Source of the DNA: Caldifarciminota bacterium UBA5631
Lineage (GTDB): Bacteria > Hydrothermota > Hydrothermia > UBA1063
Assembly (NCBI GenBank): GCA_002421425.1
Contig: DIJZ01000020.1
Coordinates: 15,762-79,761, forward strand
Length of the DNA: 64,000 nt
Direction: 5' to 3'
The translations under genes and the position numbers were made by a program. Position 1 is the first letter of the stretch, and each line of letters opens with the position of its first letter. Positions 34,340 to 42,770 of the stretch are shown here, piece by piece. The notes under the pieces are model-generated. The model was given only the letters and a program-made list of their open reading frames with translations. It was not told the DNA's origin and ran no database searches.

Positions 34340-35662
34340 ATGGCCTTAAAACCTGAATTAAAAACTTCCCTTCCTGGACCACGAGCCAAAGAACTCTTGA
34401 AGAAAGACGAAGACTTTATATCACCTTCCTATACAAGAAGCTATCCAGCAGTCATTGAAAAAGGAAACGGTGTTTGGGTGTATGATGTGGATGGTAACCG
34501 ATTCCTCGATATGGCTGCAGGGATTGCTGTACTTACAACAGGTCACTGCCACCCCGAGGTCGTAAAAGCAGTTCAAGAGCAGGCAGCAAAACTAATACAT
34601 ATGTCAGGAACTGATTTCTATTATCCCTATCAAATAGAACTCGCAGAAAAACTCGCTGAGATTGCTCCAGGATCCAAAAACAAAAGGGTTTTCTTCTCCA
34701 ATTCAGGCACTGAAGCAAATGAGGCAGCTTTAAAACTTGCAAGGTACAAGACGAGAAGGCCAATTTTTGTTGCCTTCTTTGGTGCCTTTCATGGAAGAAC
34801 CTTTGGTTCTATGAGTATTTCTGCGTCTAAGGCGATACACAGGAGGCACTTTAGCCCCTTGGTGCCCCAGGTGGTTCATGTGCCCTACCCCAATCCTTAC
34901 AGACCATTTTTTGGAGTGGCTCCAGAAAAGCTCACCGATACACTGCTTGACTACATCGAAAACTACGTTTTTAATACCATTGCACCACCTGAGGATGTCG
35001 CTGCCTTCATTTTTGAGCCGGTTCAGGGTGAAGGAGGCTACGTAGTACCTCCACAGGATTTCTTCCCAAAGCTCAAGAATCTGGCCGAAAAATTCGAGAT
35101 TCTTCTTATAGATGACGAAGTCCAGGCCGGGATGGGACGGACGGGAAGAATGTTTGCCATCGAACACTTTGATATAATTCCCGATATAGTTACCTTAGCA
35201 AAAGGAATTGCATCGGGATTCCCCCTTGGAGCTACAATTGCGAAAAAATCGTTGATGGACTGGGAATCAGGTACCCATGCCAGTACCTTCGGAGGCAACC
35301 CCGTTTCCTGTGTTGCAGCTCTCAAGACTATTGAGCTTCTCGAAAGGGGCCTTGTGGAAAACGCCAGGGTCGTTGGAGGATACCTGAAGGAAAAATTGTT
35401 GGAATTGAAGGAAGAGTTTGAGTTTATTGGGGATGTGAGAGGGCTGGGACTTATGATTGGAGTGGAGATTGTAAAAGACAAGACCTCCAAAACCCCCGAT
35501 GCAAAACTCAGGAATAAGATCGTAGATGAGGCATTCTACAAAGGGCTTTTGCTCCTCGGTGCAGGACCGAACACGGTGAGATGGTGCCCTGCACTTGTTG
35601 TAACAAAGGAAGAGCTTGATGTAGCACTCGAAATCTTTAGAGATGTCTTGAAAAAAATATGA
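34340..35662 (+). CDS. Class III PLP aminotransferase (acetylornithine/4-aminobutyrate/ornithine type)
   Basis: 440 residues. Features: GNGVWVYDVDGNRFLDMAAGIAV (read from about residue 46), FSNSGTEANEAALKLAR (about 118-134), GAFHGRTFGSMS, EPVQGEGGY, LIDDEVQAGMGRTG (about 255-268), and the PLP lysine in TLAKGIASGFPLGA (near residue 285). GTHASTFGGNPVSC completes the active site. The sequence is closest in style to archaeal broad-range ornithine/omega-amino acid aminotransferases and racemases. Substrate cannot be fixed by eye. The COG2403 gene 19 bases downstream may share the pathway. Confidence 0.9.
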   Translation: MALKPELKTSLPGPRAKELLKKDEDFISPSYTRSYPAVIEKGNGVWVYDVDGNRFLDMAAGIAVLTTGHCHPEVVKAVQEQAAKLIHMSGTDFYYPYQIELAEKLAEIAPGSKNKRVFFSNSGTEANEAALKLARYKTRRPIFVAFFGAFHGRTFGSMSISASKAIHRRHFSPLVPQVVHVPYPNPYRPFFGVAPEKLTDTLLDYIENYVFNTIAPPEDVAAFIFEPVQGEGGYVVPPQDFFPKLKNLAEKFEILLIDDEVQAGMGRTGRMFAIEHFDIIPDIVTLAKGIASGFPLGATIAKKSLMDWESGTHASTFGGNPVSCVAALKTIELLERGLVENARVVGGYLKEKLLELKEEFEFIGDVRGLGLMIGVEIVKDKTSKTPDAKLRNKIVDEAFYKGLLLLGAGPNTVRWCPALVVTKEELDVALEIFRDVLKKI

Positions 35663-35681
35663 TGAAGAGGAGGTACCCGTA

Positions 35682-37007
35682 ATGAGGAAAAGAGTAATTA
35701 TAATGGGCGCTGCCGGAAGAGATTTTCACAACTTTAACGTATTTTTCAGAGACAATGACGAATACGAAGTCGTGGCTTTCACTGCAACTCAAATCCCGGA
35801 CATTGCAGGCAGAAAGTATCCTGCAGAACTTGCAGGGAAGCTCTACCCAGAAGGTATTCCCATTTACCATGAGGACGACCTTGATAATCTCATTAAGGAA
35901 AACAAAGTTGACTTCGTCGTATTTTCTTACTCCGACGTATCCCACGAATATGTAATGAACAGAGCTTCCAAAGCACTGGCAGCCGGAGCCAACTTCATGC
36001 TACTCGGCCCTGGATCCACGATGGTGAAATCTGTAAAACCTGTTATTTCTGTGTGTGCCGTAAGAACAGGTGCAGGGAAGAGTCAGACCACAAGAAGAGT
36101 AGCAGAAATCCTCAGAAAACTTGGCAAGAAAACCGTGGTGGTTCGGCACCCGATGCCTTACGGAGACCTTACAAAACAGGTGGTTCAGAGGTTCGCAAGT
36201 CTTGAAGATCTGGACAAACACCACTGTACCATTGAAGAAAGAGAAGAATACGAACCCCATATTGACCGTGGAAATGTAGTCTATGCGGGTGTGGATTATG
36301 AAAAGATCTTAAGACAGGCAGAGCAGGAGGCTGATGTGGTTCTGTGGGATGGAGGTAATAACGACTTTCCGTTCTTCAAAACTGACCTCCACATTGTTGT
36401 CGCAGATCCGCACAGACCAGGACATGAGGTTACATACCATCCAGGAGAAACGAATTTGCGGATGGCTGATATCATTATAATAAATAAGGTAGACACAGCC
36501 TACCCTGAAGACATTCAAATGGTTCGAGAGAATGCAAGATCTGCCAACCCTAAAGCGATAATCATTGATGCGGCATCTCCTATATACGTTGAAAACCATG
36601 AATCCATTAAAGGGAAAAAGGTGCTCGTGATCGAAGATGGACCCACATTGACCCATGGCGAGATGGCTTACGGAGCTGGCTATGTTGCGGCGGAAAAATA
36701 TGGAGCCGCAGAAATTATTGATCCAAGACCTTACGCTGTGGGATCGATAAAGAAAACTTATCAAAAATTCACCCAGCTTGAGATGATCCTGCCTGCTATG
36801 GGATACTCTCCAAAACAACTCAGTGAACTTGAAGAAACCATTAACTCAGTACCTGCAGATCTGGTAATTGTTGCCACTCCAATTAACCTTGGAAAGATCC
36901 TCAAGATTAATAAACCTTACGTGCGAGTGAAATATGAACTTCAGGAAATTGGAAAGCCCGATCTTGAGGACATTATCAAGGAATTTTTTGCTACCAGGGA
37001 GAAATAA
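35682..37007 (+). CDS. COG2403 predicted GTPase (cyclic 2,3-diphosphoglycerate synthetase-like)
   Basis: 441 residues. An N-terminal Rossmann-like part (MRKRVIIMGAAGRDFHNFN) binds a nucleotide. A P-loop (about residues 127-140) reads VRTGAGKSQTTRR, followed by RHPMPYGDLTKQVVQRF, VLWDGGNNDFPFF and IIINKVD (about 267-273), which resembles a GTPase NKXD motif. Databases label this family GTPase or cyclic 2,3-DPG synthetase; the role in bacteria is uncertain. RBS GAGGAGG is well placed. The coiled-coil/MBL gene starts 3 bases after its stop. Confidence 0.78.
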   Translation: MRKRVIIMGAAGRDFHNFNVFFRDNDEYEVVAFTATQIPDIAGRKYPAELAGKLYPEGIPIYHEDDLDNLIKENKVDFVVFSYSDVSHEYVMNRASKALAAGANFMLLGPGSTMVKSVKPVISVCAVRTGAGKSQTTRRVAEILRKLGKKTVVVRHPMPYGDLTKQVVQRFASLEDLDKHHCTIEEREEYEPHIDRGNVVYAGVDYEKILRQAEQEADVVLWDGGNNDFPFFKTDLHIVVADPHRPGHEVTYHPGETNLRMADIIIINKVDTAYPEDIQMVRENARSANPKAIIIDAASPIYVENHESIKGKKVLVIEDGPTLTHGEMAYGAGYVAAEKYGAAEIIDPRPYAVGSIKKTYQKFTQLEMILPAMGYSPKQLSELEETINSVPADLVIVATPINLGKILKINKPYVRVKYELQEIGKPDLEDIIKEFFATREK

Positions 37008-37010
37008 TCA

Positions 37011-38768
37011 ATGGAAGGAAACTGGGAAGAGTTCAAGGAGAGGATAAGTAAAGAGCTGGAGGAGGCCGTAAAGACACTCTTCCAGAAAACGACCCAGGAA
37101 ATTGAAGAAATTCTTTCATCATCAAAGTCAAGGATAGAGGAGATCCTTAAGAACTTTGAAGATGAAAACCTGAACCCTGAGAAGATCAAAGAAAGCCTTA
37201 ATGAATTTACTAAGGAAATTCTTGAAGATCGAAAGAGCCAGCTTGAATCTGTTTTGAAGTTAGAGGAAGACGCAATAAAGAGTGAACTTGACGAAACAAG
37301 AGAGAAAATTAAATCCAAGATAGAGGATCGTTTGACGCAGGTGGAACAGGAACTGGACTCCCATATCAGAGAAGCCATTGAACCTGACAACATAAGAGGG
37401 ATACTGGAAGAAAAAATTAAACGGTTTATTGAAGAGGAGACCCACATATTCGAAGAAGAGATAAAAGGCCTCGCAAAGGAAGTTTTAGAGAAGAACCAGA
37501 AAGACATTAGAAAAAGCATAGACAAGAATCTGAAGGCTTTTGTTGATGCTGAAGATGGCCTGAGAAAAGTGATAGGAGAACTCGTCAGAAATCAAAGCGA
37601 TTACGTTGCTTCTGAACTCAAGGAGAAAATTAGCGAGCTTATTTCTTCCAGCTCTAGGGAGCTCCTTATGGAGTCTCCACTTTCCGAGCGAATTGCCGAA
37701 GTCGTCGGTTACGAAATGAAAAAATACTTTTCAGAGATAGAGAATCTAAAATCTTCTCTTGATATCCTTGAGATGAAGATAAAAATTCTTTCGGAATCGC
37801 CAAAATCCGAAATGGAAACTTCAGTTGATAGGATGCCCCTTGCGGAAGAAGCCATTGAAATTCCCAAGGTAGATATTTTTCCAGAGGACACTGGCGTTGA
37901 AGAAGTTATGGAAAACCTTGTTACTCCAGAGAACATTTCCGATCTATCCATAAAAGAAGAACCCACAGAGTTGGAGAGGAAGGAACCTCAAGAAGAGGTT
38001 GAAAAGGTCGAACCCCAGATTTCAGAGATACAAATCGTTGAGGAAGCGCCTGCTCCAAAGAAAGAAAAAGGAGTAAAGGAAAGAAGGTTTAAACTGGAGA
38101 CCCCCATTGAAGTTACTTATTTCGGACATGCTGCATTTCTAATTTCTGCTAAAAACGCAAAAATCCTGACAGATCCGTATAAACATATGGCCCTTAACAA
38201 CTCCATAAAATACGCTCCCATAGATGTGGAAGCAGATTTTGTTACAGTAAGTCATATGCATATGGATCAGGGGGCATGGAAGGAGATTCCAGGGAGTCCA
38301 AAACTCGTGGAAGTTGCTGGAGAAAAAACTTTTGCAGATTACCCCTACCTAAAATTCAAAGGCATTCATACTTATCACGACAACGCTGAAGGAAACGTCA
38401 GAGGTTCAAATATGGTGTATAACATTGAGATTACTGGTATCAGAATTACGCACCTGGGCGCTTTGGGACATATCCTTACAAAAGAACAGGTCAGAGAAAT
38501 CGGAAGACCTGTAGATATTCTAATAATACCCGTCGGAGGCTATGACACATTACCCGTGAAGGATGCCTGGGAAGTTGTCGGACAGCTGGATCCATTAGTC
38601 GTAATCCCTATGAGATTTAAGACCGACGCCTGCGATCTTCCCCTCGCTGAAGTGGATGCTTTTACGAGCCTTGCTAACTGCCCGGTGAAATTGCTGAATT
38701 CATCCTTAACCATCGAGGCGCTGCCGACCTCCCTTGAGATATGGGTTATGAAGCCTCTGAAAATGTAG
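37011..38768 (+). CDS. Long coiled-coil protein fused to a degenerate metallo-beta-lactamase domain
   Basis: 585 residues. Residues 1-270 are a charged, heptad-rich coiled coil (KERISKELEEAVKTLF, IREAIEPDNIRGILEEKI), followed by an acidic linker. Residues about 365-585 form an UlaG-like metallo-beta-lactamase domain (VTYFGHAAFLISAKNAKILT). The metal motifs are altered: HXHXDH reads HMHMDQ (415-420), the HLGDLGH aspartate is alanine (A484), and the PMHYKTE histidine is arginine (R535). H415, H417, D419 and H456 remain. One metal site is thus largely destroyed. No signal peptide. It lies 3 bases from each neighbour in an operon with COG2403 and rlmN. Function unknown. Confidence 0.85.
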   Translation: MEGNWEEFKERISKELEEAVKTLFQKTTQEIEEILSSSKSRIEEILKNFEDENLNPEKIKESLNEFTKEILEDRKSQLESVLKLEEDAIKSELDETREKIKSKIEDRLTQVEQELDSHIREAIEPDNIRGILEEKIKRFIEEETHIFEEEIKGLAKEVLEKNQKDIRKSIDKNLKAFVDAEDGLRKVIGELVRNQSDYVASELKEKISELISSSSRELLMESPLSERIAEVVGYEMKKYFSEIENLKSSLDILEMKIKILSESPKSEMETSVDRMPLAEEAIEIPKVDIFPEDTGVEEVMENLVTPENISDLSIKEEPTELERKEPQEEVEKVEPQISEIQIVEEAPAPKKEKGVKERRFKLETPIEVTYFGHAAFLISAKNAKILTDPYKHMALNNSIKYAPIDVEADFVTVSHMHMDQGAWKEIPGSPKLVEVAGEKTFADYPYLKFKGIHTYHDNAEGNVRGSNMVYNIEITGIRITHLGALGHILTKEQVREIGRPVDILIIPVGGYDTLPVKDAWEVVGQLDPLVVIPMRFKTDACDLPLAEVDAFTSLANCPVKLLNSSLTIEALPTSLEIWVMKPLKM

Positions 38769-38771
38769 TTA

Positions 38772-39806
38772 ATGCCTGAAAATCTTGTAACACTGAAGCC
38801 TGCAGAACTGCAAAAAGTTCTGGGTGAAATCAAAGAACCCCCTTACAGAATACGACAAATTTATAAGTGGGTCTGGGGTAAAAGCAGTAATGAAATTTTA
38901 AATTTTTCGGATTTACCCACCCGACTTCGTGAGCATCTCTCAAGGAATTACTACATAAGACGGGCGGAATTGGTTTCTGCCCTTCATTCATCTGACGGAG
39001 CAATAAAATTCCTTCTAAGACTGGAAAACCAGGACCAGATAGAATCTGTTTTCATTCCAGATGCAGAGAGAAACACTGTTTGCGTCTCGTCCCAGGTAGG
39101 CTGTCCGCTGAAGTGCACCTTCTGCGCCACCGGAAAACTTGGATACACAAGGAATCTTAAGTTCCATGAAATACTGGAGCAGGTTCGAATAGTGCGGGAT
39201 TATGTAAATACAAGGATTACAAATGTTGTTTTTATGGGTATGGGAGAGCCGCTCCTGAACTATGAAGAAGTCATTGAGGCCGCAAGGATTCTGAATGACA
39301 ACTATACTTTTGGGATAGGTGCAAGGAAAATTACCATATCCACGGCGGGGATAATTCCCGGAATCAGGAAGTTAATGAAGGAGCCCGAACAGTTCAAGCT
39401 CGCAGTCTCTCTTAACTCTGCCATCCAGGAAAAAAGAGAAATGCTCATGCCAGTTGCAAAAAAATTCACCCTGTTGAGTTTGAAAGAGAGTCTTATTGAA
39501 TTTTACGAAGCCAAAAAGCGATGGATTACCTTTGAATATATCCTGATTCCTGAAGTGAACGATTCGAAAGAGGACCTTGAGGCACTGGCGGATTATGTTA
39601 ATTCTATACCCTCAAAACTCAACCTGATACCCTACAACCCTCATCCATACTCGGAATTCAGAGCACCAACGGATCAGGAAGTGGAGAAATTCCTGAAAGG
39701 ACTCCGAAAACGCATTCTCAGAGCGGTAACCCTGAGAAAGTCAAAGGGACAGGATATTCAGGGCGCTTGCGGCCAGCTGGCTTACTTTGTGAAACCGAAA
39801 GAATAA
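38772..39806 (+). CDS. rlmN: Dual-specificity rRNA/tRNA adenine C2-methyltransferase RlmN
   Basis: 344 residues. The radical-SAM motif CPLKCTFCATG (about residues 112-122) holds the [4Fe-4S] cysteines. FMGMGEPLLNY, ITISTAGIIPGIRKLM and LNLIPYNPHP are family signatures, and the C-terminal GACGQL contains the methylated catalytic cysteine. Modifies A2503 of 23S rRNA and A37 of some tRNAs. It ends the plus-strand operon, and its last 25 bases overlap the 3' end of cdd on the other strand. Confidence 0.96.
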   Translation: MPENLVTLKPAELQKVLGEIKEPPYRIRQIYKWVWGKSSNEILNFSDLPTRLREHLSRNYYIRRAELVSALHSSDGAIKFLLRLENQDQIESVFIPDAERNTVCVSSQVGCPLKCTFCATGKLGYTRNLKFHEILEQVRIVRDYVNTRITNVVFMGMGEPLLNYEEVIEAARILNDNYTFGIGARKITISTAGIIPGIRKLMKEPEQFKLAVSLNSAIQEKREMLMPVAKKFTLLSLKESLIEFYEAKKRWITFEYILIPEVNDSKEDLEALADYVNSIPSKLNLIPYNPHPYSEFRAPTDQEVEKFLKGLRKRILRAVTLRKSKGQDIQGACGQLAYFVKPKE

Positions 39807-40177
39807 GGCAAAAAATCCCGTACGGTTTTTTGGACAAGACCTTCAGAAGTCCTTATCAAAATGAGCATTTCCTTCGAAAACTCCGCAAGGACCTGCAGAC
39901 ATGCACCACACGGAAAAGGCGACACCGATGCGTTGTCGGCTACAATTGCAATAGCCTTAAAGTTTCTTTTGCCATCAGAGATGGCTTTGAATAGAGCCAC
40001 TCTTTCTGCACAAATGGTAAGTCCGTACGAACTGTTTTCTACATTTACACCTGTATATACAGAACCGTCCTCGCATAAAATAGCCGCTCCAACCCTGTAA
40101 TTAGAATACGGTGCATACGCATTCCCAAGGGCACCCTCTGCTCTTTTTACAAGCTCCTCAATCTCTCCACGTAGCAT
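39782..40177 (-). CDS. cdd: Cytidine deaminase
   Basis: 131 residues, the size of the small tetrameric enzyme. YAPYSNYRVGAAI (about residues 20-32), GVNVENSSYGLTICAERVAL with the first zinc cysteine and catalytic glutamate, and PCGACLQVL (about 88-96) with two more zinc cysteines. Converts cytidine to uridine for pyrimidine salvage. It ends a minus-strand operon. The start overlaps the upstream small gene by 31 bases. Convergent overlap with rlmN leaves no room for a separate terminator. Confidence 0.95.
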   Translation of the reverse strand: MLRGEIEELVKRAEGALGNAYAPYSNYRVGAAILCEDGSVYTGVNVENSSYGLTICAERVALFKAISDGKRNFKAIAIVADNASVSPFPCGACLQVLAEFSKEMLILIRTSEGLVQKTVRDFLPYSFGFTK

Positions 40178-40392
40178 TGATCCTGACTCCTGAAATACTC
40201 AATCCGAAAGGAAGACCCATCTTCCAGCACTACTTTGTGTACTTCCCTTTCGTTTCCCATAAAATCTCTCACTGTTCCCACGGGTATCCATTTCTCCACC
40301 AAAAGCTTCTTCCCTTCTACAATAATAGCCACAGGTCGCTCACAGACCTTTTCTCCATCATGCCAGACCACGTCAAAAGGATCCACTTTCAT
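40147..40392 (-). CDS. Small conserved-looking protein, unknown function
   Basis: 81 residues, no signal peptide. Contains CERPVAIIVEGKKLLVEKW (about residues 17-35) and VVLEDGSSFRIEYFRSQDQCYVERL, an all-beta pattern reminiscent of short DUF-type proteins beside cytidine deaminase or nucleotide genes, but I do not recognise a named family with confidence. ATGA overlap with the cvpA stop and 31-base overlap with cdd support its being translated. Confidence 0.65.
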   Translation of the reverse strand: MKVDPFDVVWHDGEKVCERPVAIIVEGKKLLVEKWIPVGTVRDFMGNEREVHKVVLEDGSSFRIEYFRSQDQCYVERLRSL

Positions 40393-40883
40393 TCTGTTCC
40401 AATGTTTTCGAAGAATTCCTTTACGTCTGCAAAATATCTTACCACATAGTGCTCATAAAAGGAAGATACTCTCCAGGCATAGACAGTCTTTTCAATGTAT
40501 TGCCTTGTAAATTCAAATCTTCCCGCAAAATATAGAATTGTTCCTGCGAATACGAAACCTTCAAAAAAACCGAAAAGCAGACCGAGAATTCTGTCCATAA
40601 ACCCTATTACTTTTGGCTTCAGAAGCTTCCTGAGCAGAAAAATAACCAGCTGGGTAAGCATTATTATGAGAACAAAAAGAATCAAAATACTCAAAACCTT
40701 GAGGAGCAGCGGGTCTTTTATACCTCTTAGATAAAAACCCATCACATCGTTAAATCTTAGTGAAATGAAGACTGCAAGTATGAGACCAACCAGGGAAAGA
40801 AGTTCTTTCAGGAATCCTACGAGAAGACCTCTCAGCGAAAAGAATAGAAGAAGAATCAGCACGAAAATATCAATACCATTCAT
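40389..40883 (-). CDS. cvpA: CvpA family membrane protein
   Basis: 164 residues from the ATG at 40883; a longer frame from 40964 would run inside the phosphoesterase gene. MNGIDIFVLILLLFFSLRG begins the first helix; LVGFLKELLSLVGLILAV is the CvpA signature, with four helices in total and a charged C-terminal tail. CvpA proteins are linked to colicin V production and envelope homeostasis. The ATGA overlap at 40880-40883 couples it to the phosphoesterase gene. Confidence 0.85.
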   Translation of the reverse strand: MNGIDIFVLILLLFFSLRGLLVGFLKELLSLVGLILAVFISLRFNDVMGFYLRGIKDPLLLKVLSILILFVLIIMLTQLVIFLLRKLLKPKVIGFMDRILGLLFGFFEGFVFAGTILYFAGRFEFTRQYIEKTVYAWRVSSFYEHYVVRYFADVKEFFENIGTE

Positions 40884-41377
40884 ATTCTTATTTCTCTTAA
40901 TTCGTAAGCATGCTTCCTGGAATCGTAGATCACAAAAGTTTTGCTCCCCGTTAGGTACCCGCAAGCCTCCCCTGGATTTACGATAAGTGTTTTCCCAATC
41001 TGTTCCAGGTGAACCTTGTGGGTATGACCATAAGCGACAATATCAAACCTTTGAGTTTCCGCTAGCTCCCTGACCATAAAAGGTTCATGCATTACAATGA
41101 GCTTTAGACCGCTTATTTCAAGTTCCGTTGGGATTTTCAATATAGAAATACTATGCTCTTTTGCCATTTCCGAAAGGTATAACTTCTCTCCATCGTTATT
41201 CCCAAAGATCATATAAAGGCTCCCCCCGTACACCTCACGTACAAACTTAAAATTGAAGGGAGAAATAAGGTCCCCAAGATGTATTACATTCTTTATACCT
41301 TCGCTTTCAAAAATCTTGAACGCTTCGTATATTACTTCCTTATGGTCGTGGGTATCAGAAATAAAACCAATCTTCAC
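40880..41377 (-). CDS. YfcE/MJ0936-type metallophosphoesterase
   Basis: 165 residues. All calcineurin-like metal motifs are present: ISDTHDH (about residues 5-11), HLGDLI (about 34-39), FGNNDGE (about 57-63), MHEP and YGHTHK (about 106-111, the GHTH motif). Members hydrolyse phosphodiesters or phosphomonoesters; the physiological substrate is unknown. The stop overlaps cvpA, and the start overlaps the UbiA-like gene by 4 bases. Confidence 0.9.
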   Translation of the reverse strand: MKIGFISDTHDHKEVIYEAFKIFESEGIKNVIHLGDLISPFNFKFVREVYGGSLYMIFGNNDGEKLYLSEMAKEHSISILKIPTELEISGLKLIVMHEPFMVRELAETQRFDIVAYGHTHKVHLEQIGKTLIVNPGEACGYLTGSKTFVIYDSRKHAYELREIRI

Positions 41378-42192
41378 AACGTTCCTCCCACCAGAATTGC
41401 AAGAAGCACAAATATCATAAAGGTTTTGAAAAAAACACTCAATCGGGAAAAGGACCTTTCCCTTAAAACCTTGAAAGCAAGATATACAAGAATAACCAGC
41501 ATCGAAATCAGGAAAATAGGGTTATGAAATACACTTAGAAAAGCAACAAAAGTCAAAATCACCAGTACAGCCAACAGCAGTACACCGAAGATGCGTATCC
41601 CCTTTTCTCCAATGTAGAAGGGAAGAGTTCTGTATCCAAACCTTTGATCTACTTTGAAATCTTCCATATCTTTCAGAGATTCACGCACCAAATTATATAG
41701 AATTGAGCAACTAACAGGAAACCACAATATTCTGAAATTAGAAATTTCCAGACCCATCAGCAAGAACGGAAAGGAGGTGAGTATACTTACCGCGAAATTC
41801 CCGAAAAATACAATTTTCTTTAAATAAAAATCGTAGAGGACTGCAAGAAAGAAACCCGCAACGAAAATAACCTTTGTAAGATTTCCGCGGTACAACAAAG
41901 CACTACCAAGGGTCAGAACCCCGAGAGCTATTGTGAATAATCTGGATTCCCTGATAGAGATTTCACCACGCGGGATTGGCCTCGATGGATGCGCCTCAAA
42001 GTCAAGTTCTGCATCAAGACAGTCATTAAGACTATTGGAAAATGCAGCCAGCAAAATTAGAGGCGTCACAAAAGATAAAAATTTTGCAGGGTCTCCACAG
42101 AAACCAGAAATTACAAAGGAAACAAAAGTAGCAAGAATGACGATGAGTAAGTTCAACGGTCTTACAAGCTTATATGCTGCCACCAGTCTCAT
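41374..42192 (-). CDS. UbiA-family prenyltransferase
   Basis: 272 residues with about eight membrane helices. The two aspartate motifs are NSLNDCLDAELDFEAHPSRP (NDXXDXXXD, about residues 54-62, with downstream HPSRPIPRG) and ESLKDMEDFKVDQRFGYRTL (DXXXD type). GEISIRESRLF is also typical. UbiA enzymes join a polyprenyl chain to an aromatic or lipid acceptor; the pattern recalls digeranylgeranylglyceryl phosphate synthase or quinone-type enzymes, but the substrate is not clear. Overlaps coaE by 23 bases. Confidence 0.85.
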   Translation of the reverse strand: MRLVAAYKLVRPLNLLIVILATFVSFVISGFCGDPAKFLSFVTPLILLAAFSNSLNDCLDAELDFEAHPSRPIPRGEISIRESRLFTIALGVLTLGSALLYRGNLTKVIFVAGFFLAVLYDFYLKKIVFFGNFAVSILTSFPFLLMGLEISNFRILWFPVSCSILYNLVRESLKDMEDFKVDQRFGYRTLPFYIGEKGIRIFGVLLLAVLVILTFVAFLSVFHNPIFLISMLVILVYLAFKVLRERSFSRLSVFFKTFMIFVLLAILVGGTL

Positions 42193-42769
42193 AAATAATT
42201 CCTTCCTGCTTCAGAATCTTAAAAAGACCCTCCCTTAATTCCTCAAAGGTGCCGTTATTTGAAAGAATGAAGTATTTCCCCTCTAAAACTTCCCTTTCCT
42301 GGTTCTTTAAAACACTTTCAATCTTCTCAGTGCTCCAACCTTTCTGCTGAAGTCTTTCTTTAATCTTTTCAGGAGAAGATTCGACTACTATGGAAAAATC
42401 TGCATAAGGGAAAAGCCCGAGTTTATGCGGTATAGCCACGTCCAGAACAATATGCCCTTTTCTTGAGTTTATAATATCCTTCAGCTTCTCCACAAGAATT
42501 GGGTGTACGACCCTTTCGAGAACCTCTAACTGGTTCTTATCACGGAAAACAATCCTTCCGAGAGCCTCCCGATTTACTTCGCCCGATTTTCCTACTATGA
42601 CTGGCCCAAAGATGGATACCAGGTCGTCCTTCTTCTCTTCCAGTACTTCGTGAGCAACGTGGTCCACATCAACAACCTCAAATCCCATACCCTTGAAGAT
42701 TTCTGCCAGTGTTGACTTTCCTGCACCTGCCTTTCCAGTAATAATTATGACCAATCCCCTTTCTTTCAA
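42170..42769 (-). CDS. coaE: Dephospho-CoA kinase
   Basis: 199 residues. P-loop TGKAGAGKSTLAE (about residues 11-23), VDVDHVAHEVL (about 33-43), the VVHPILVEKL segment and VLDVAIPHKLGL are CoaE marks. A conserved leucine in the usual IPLLFE motif is replaced by IPHKL, a mild deviation. Phosphorylates dephospho-CoA at the 3' hydroxyl, the last CoA step. The ATG follows the stop of the TPR gene by one base. Confidence 0.88.
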   Translation of the reverse strand: MKERGLVIIITGKAGAGKSTLAEIFKGMGFEVVDVDHVAHEVLEEKKDDLVSIFGPVIVGKSGEVNREALGRIVFRDKNQLEVLERVVHPILVEKLKDIINSRKGHIVLDVAIPHKLGLFPYADFSIVVESSPEKIKERLQQKGWSTEKIESVLKNQEREVLEGKYFILSNNGTFEELREGLFKILKQEGIIYETGGSI

Positions 42770-42770
42770 A

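Noticed and set aside
39810..39832. Palindrome CCGTACGG flanked by A and T runs as a bidirectional terminator
   Set aside because: The stem would be only two base pairs around a GTAC loop with mismatches outside, and it lies inside cdd.
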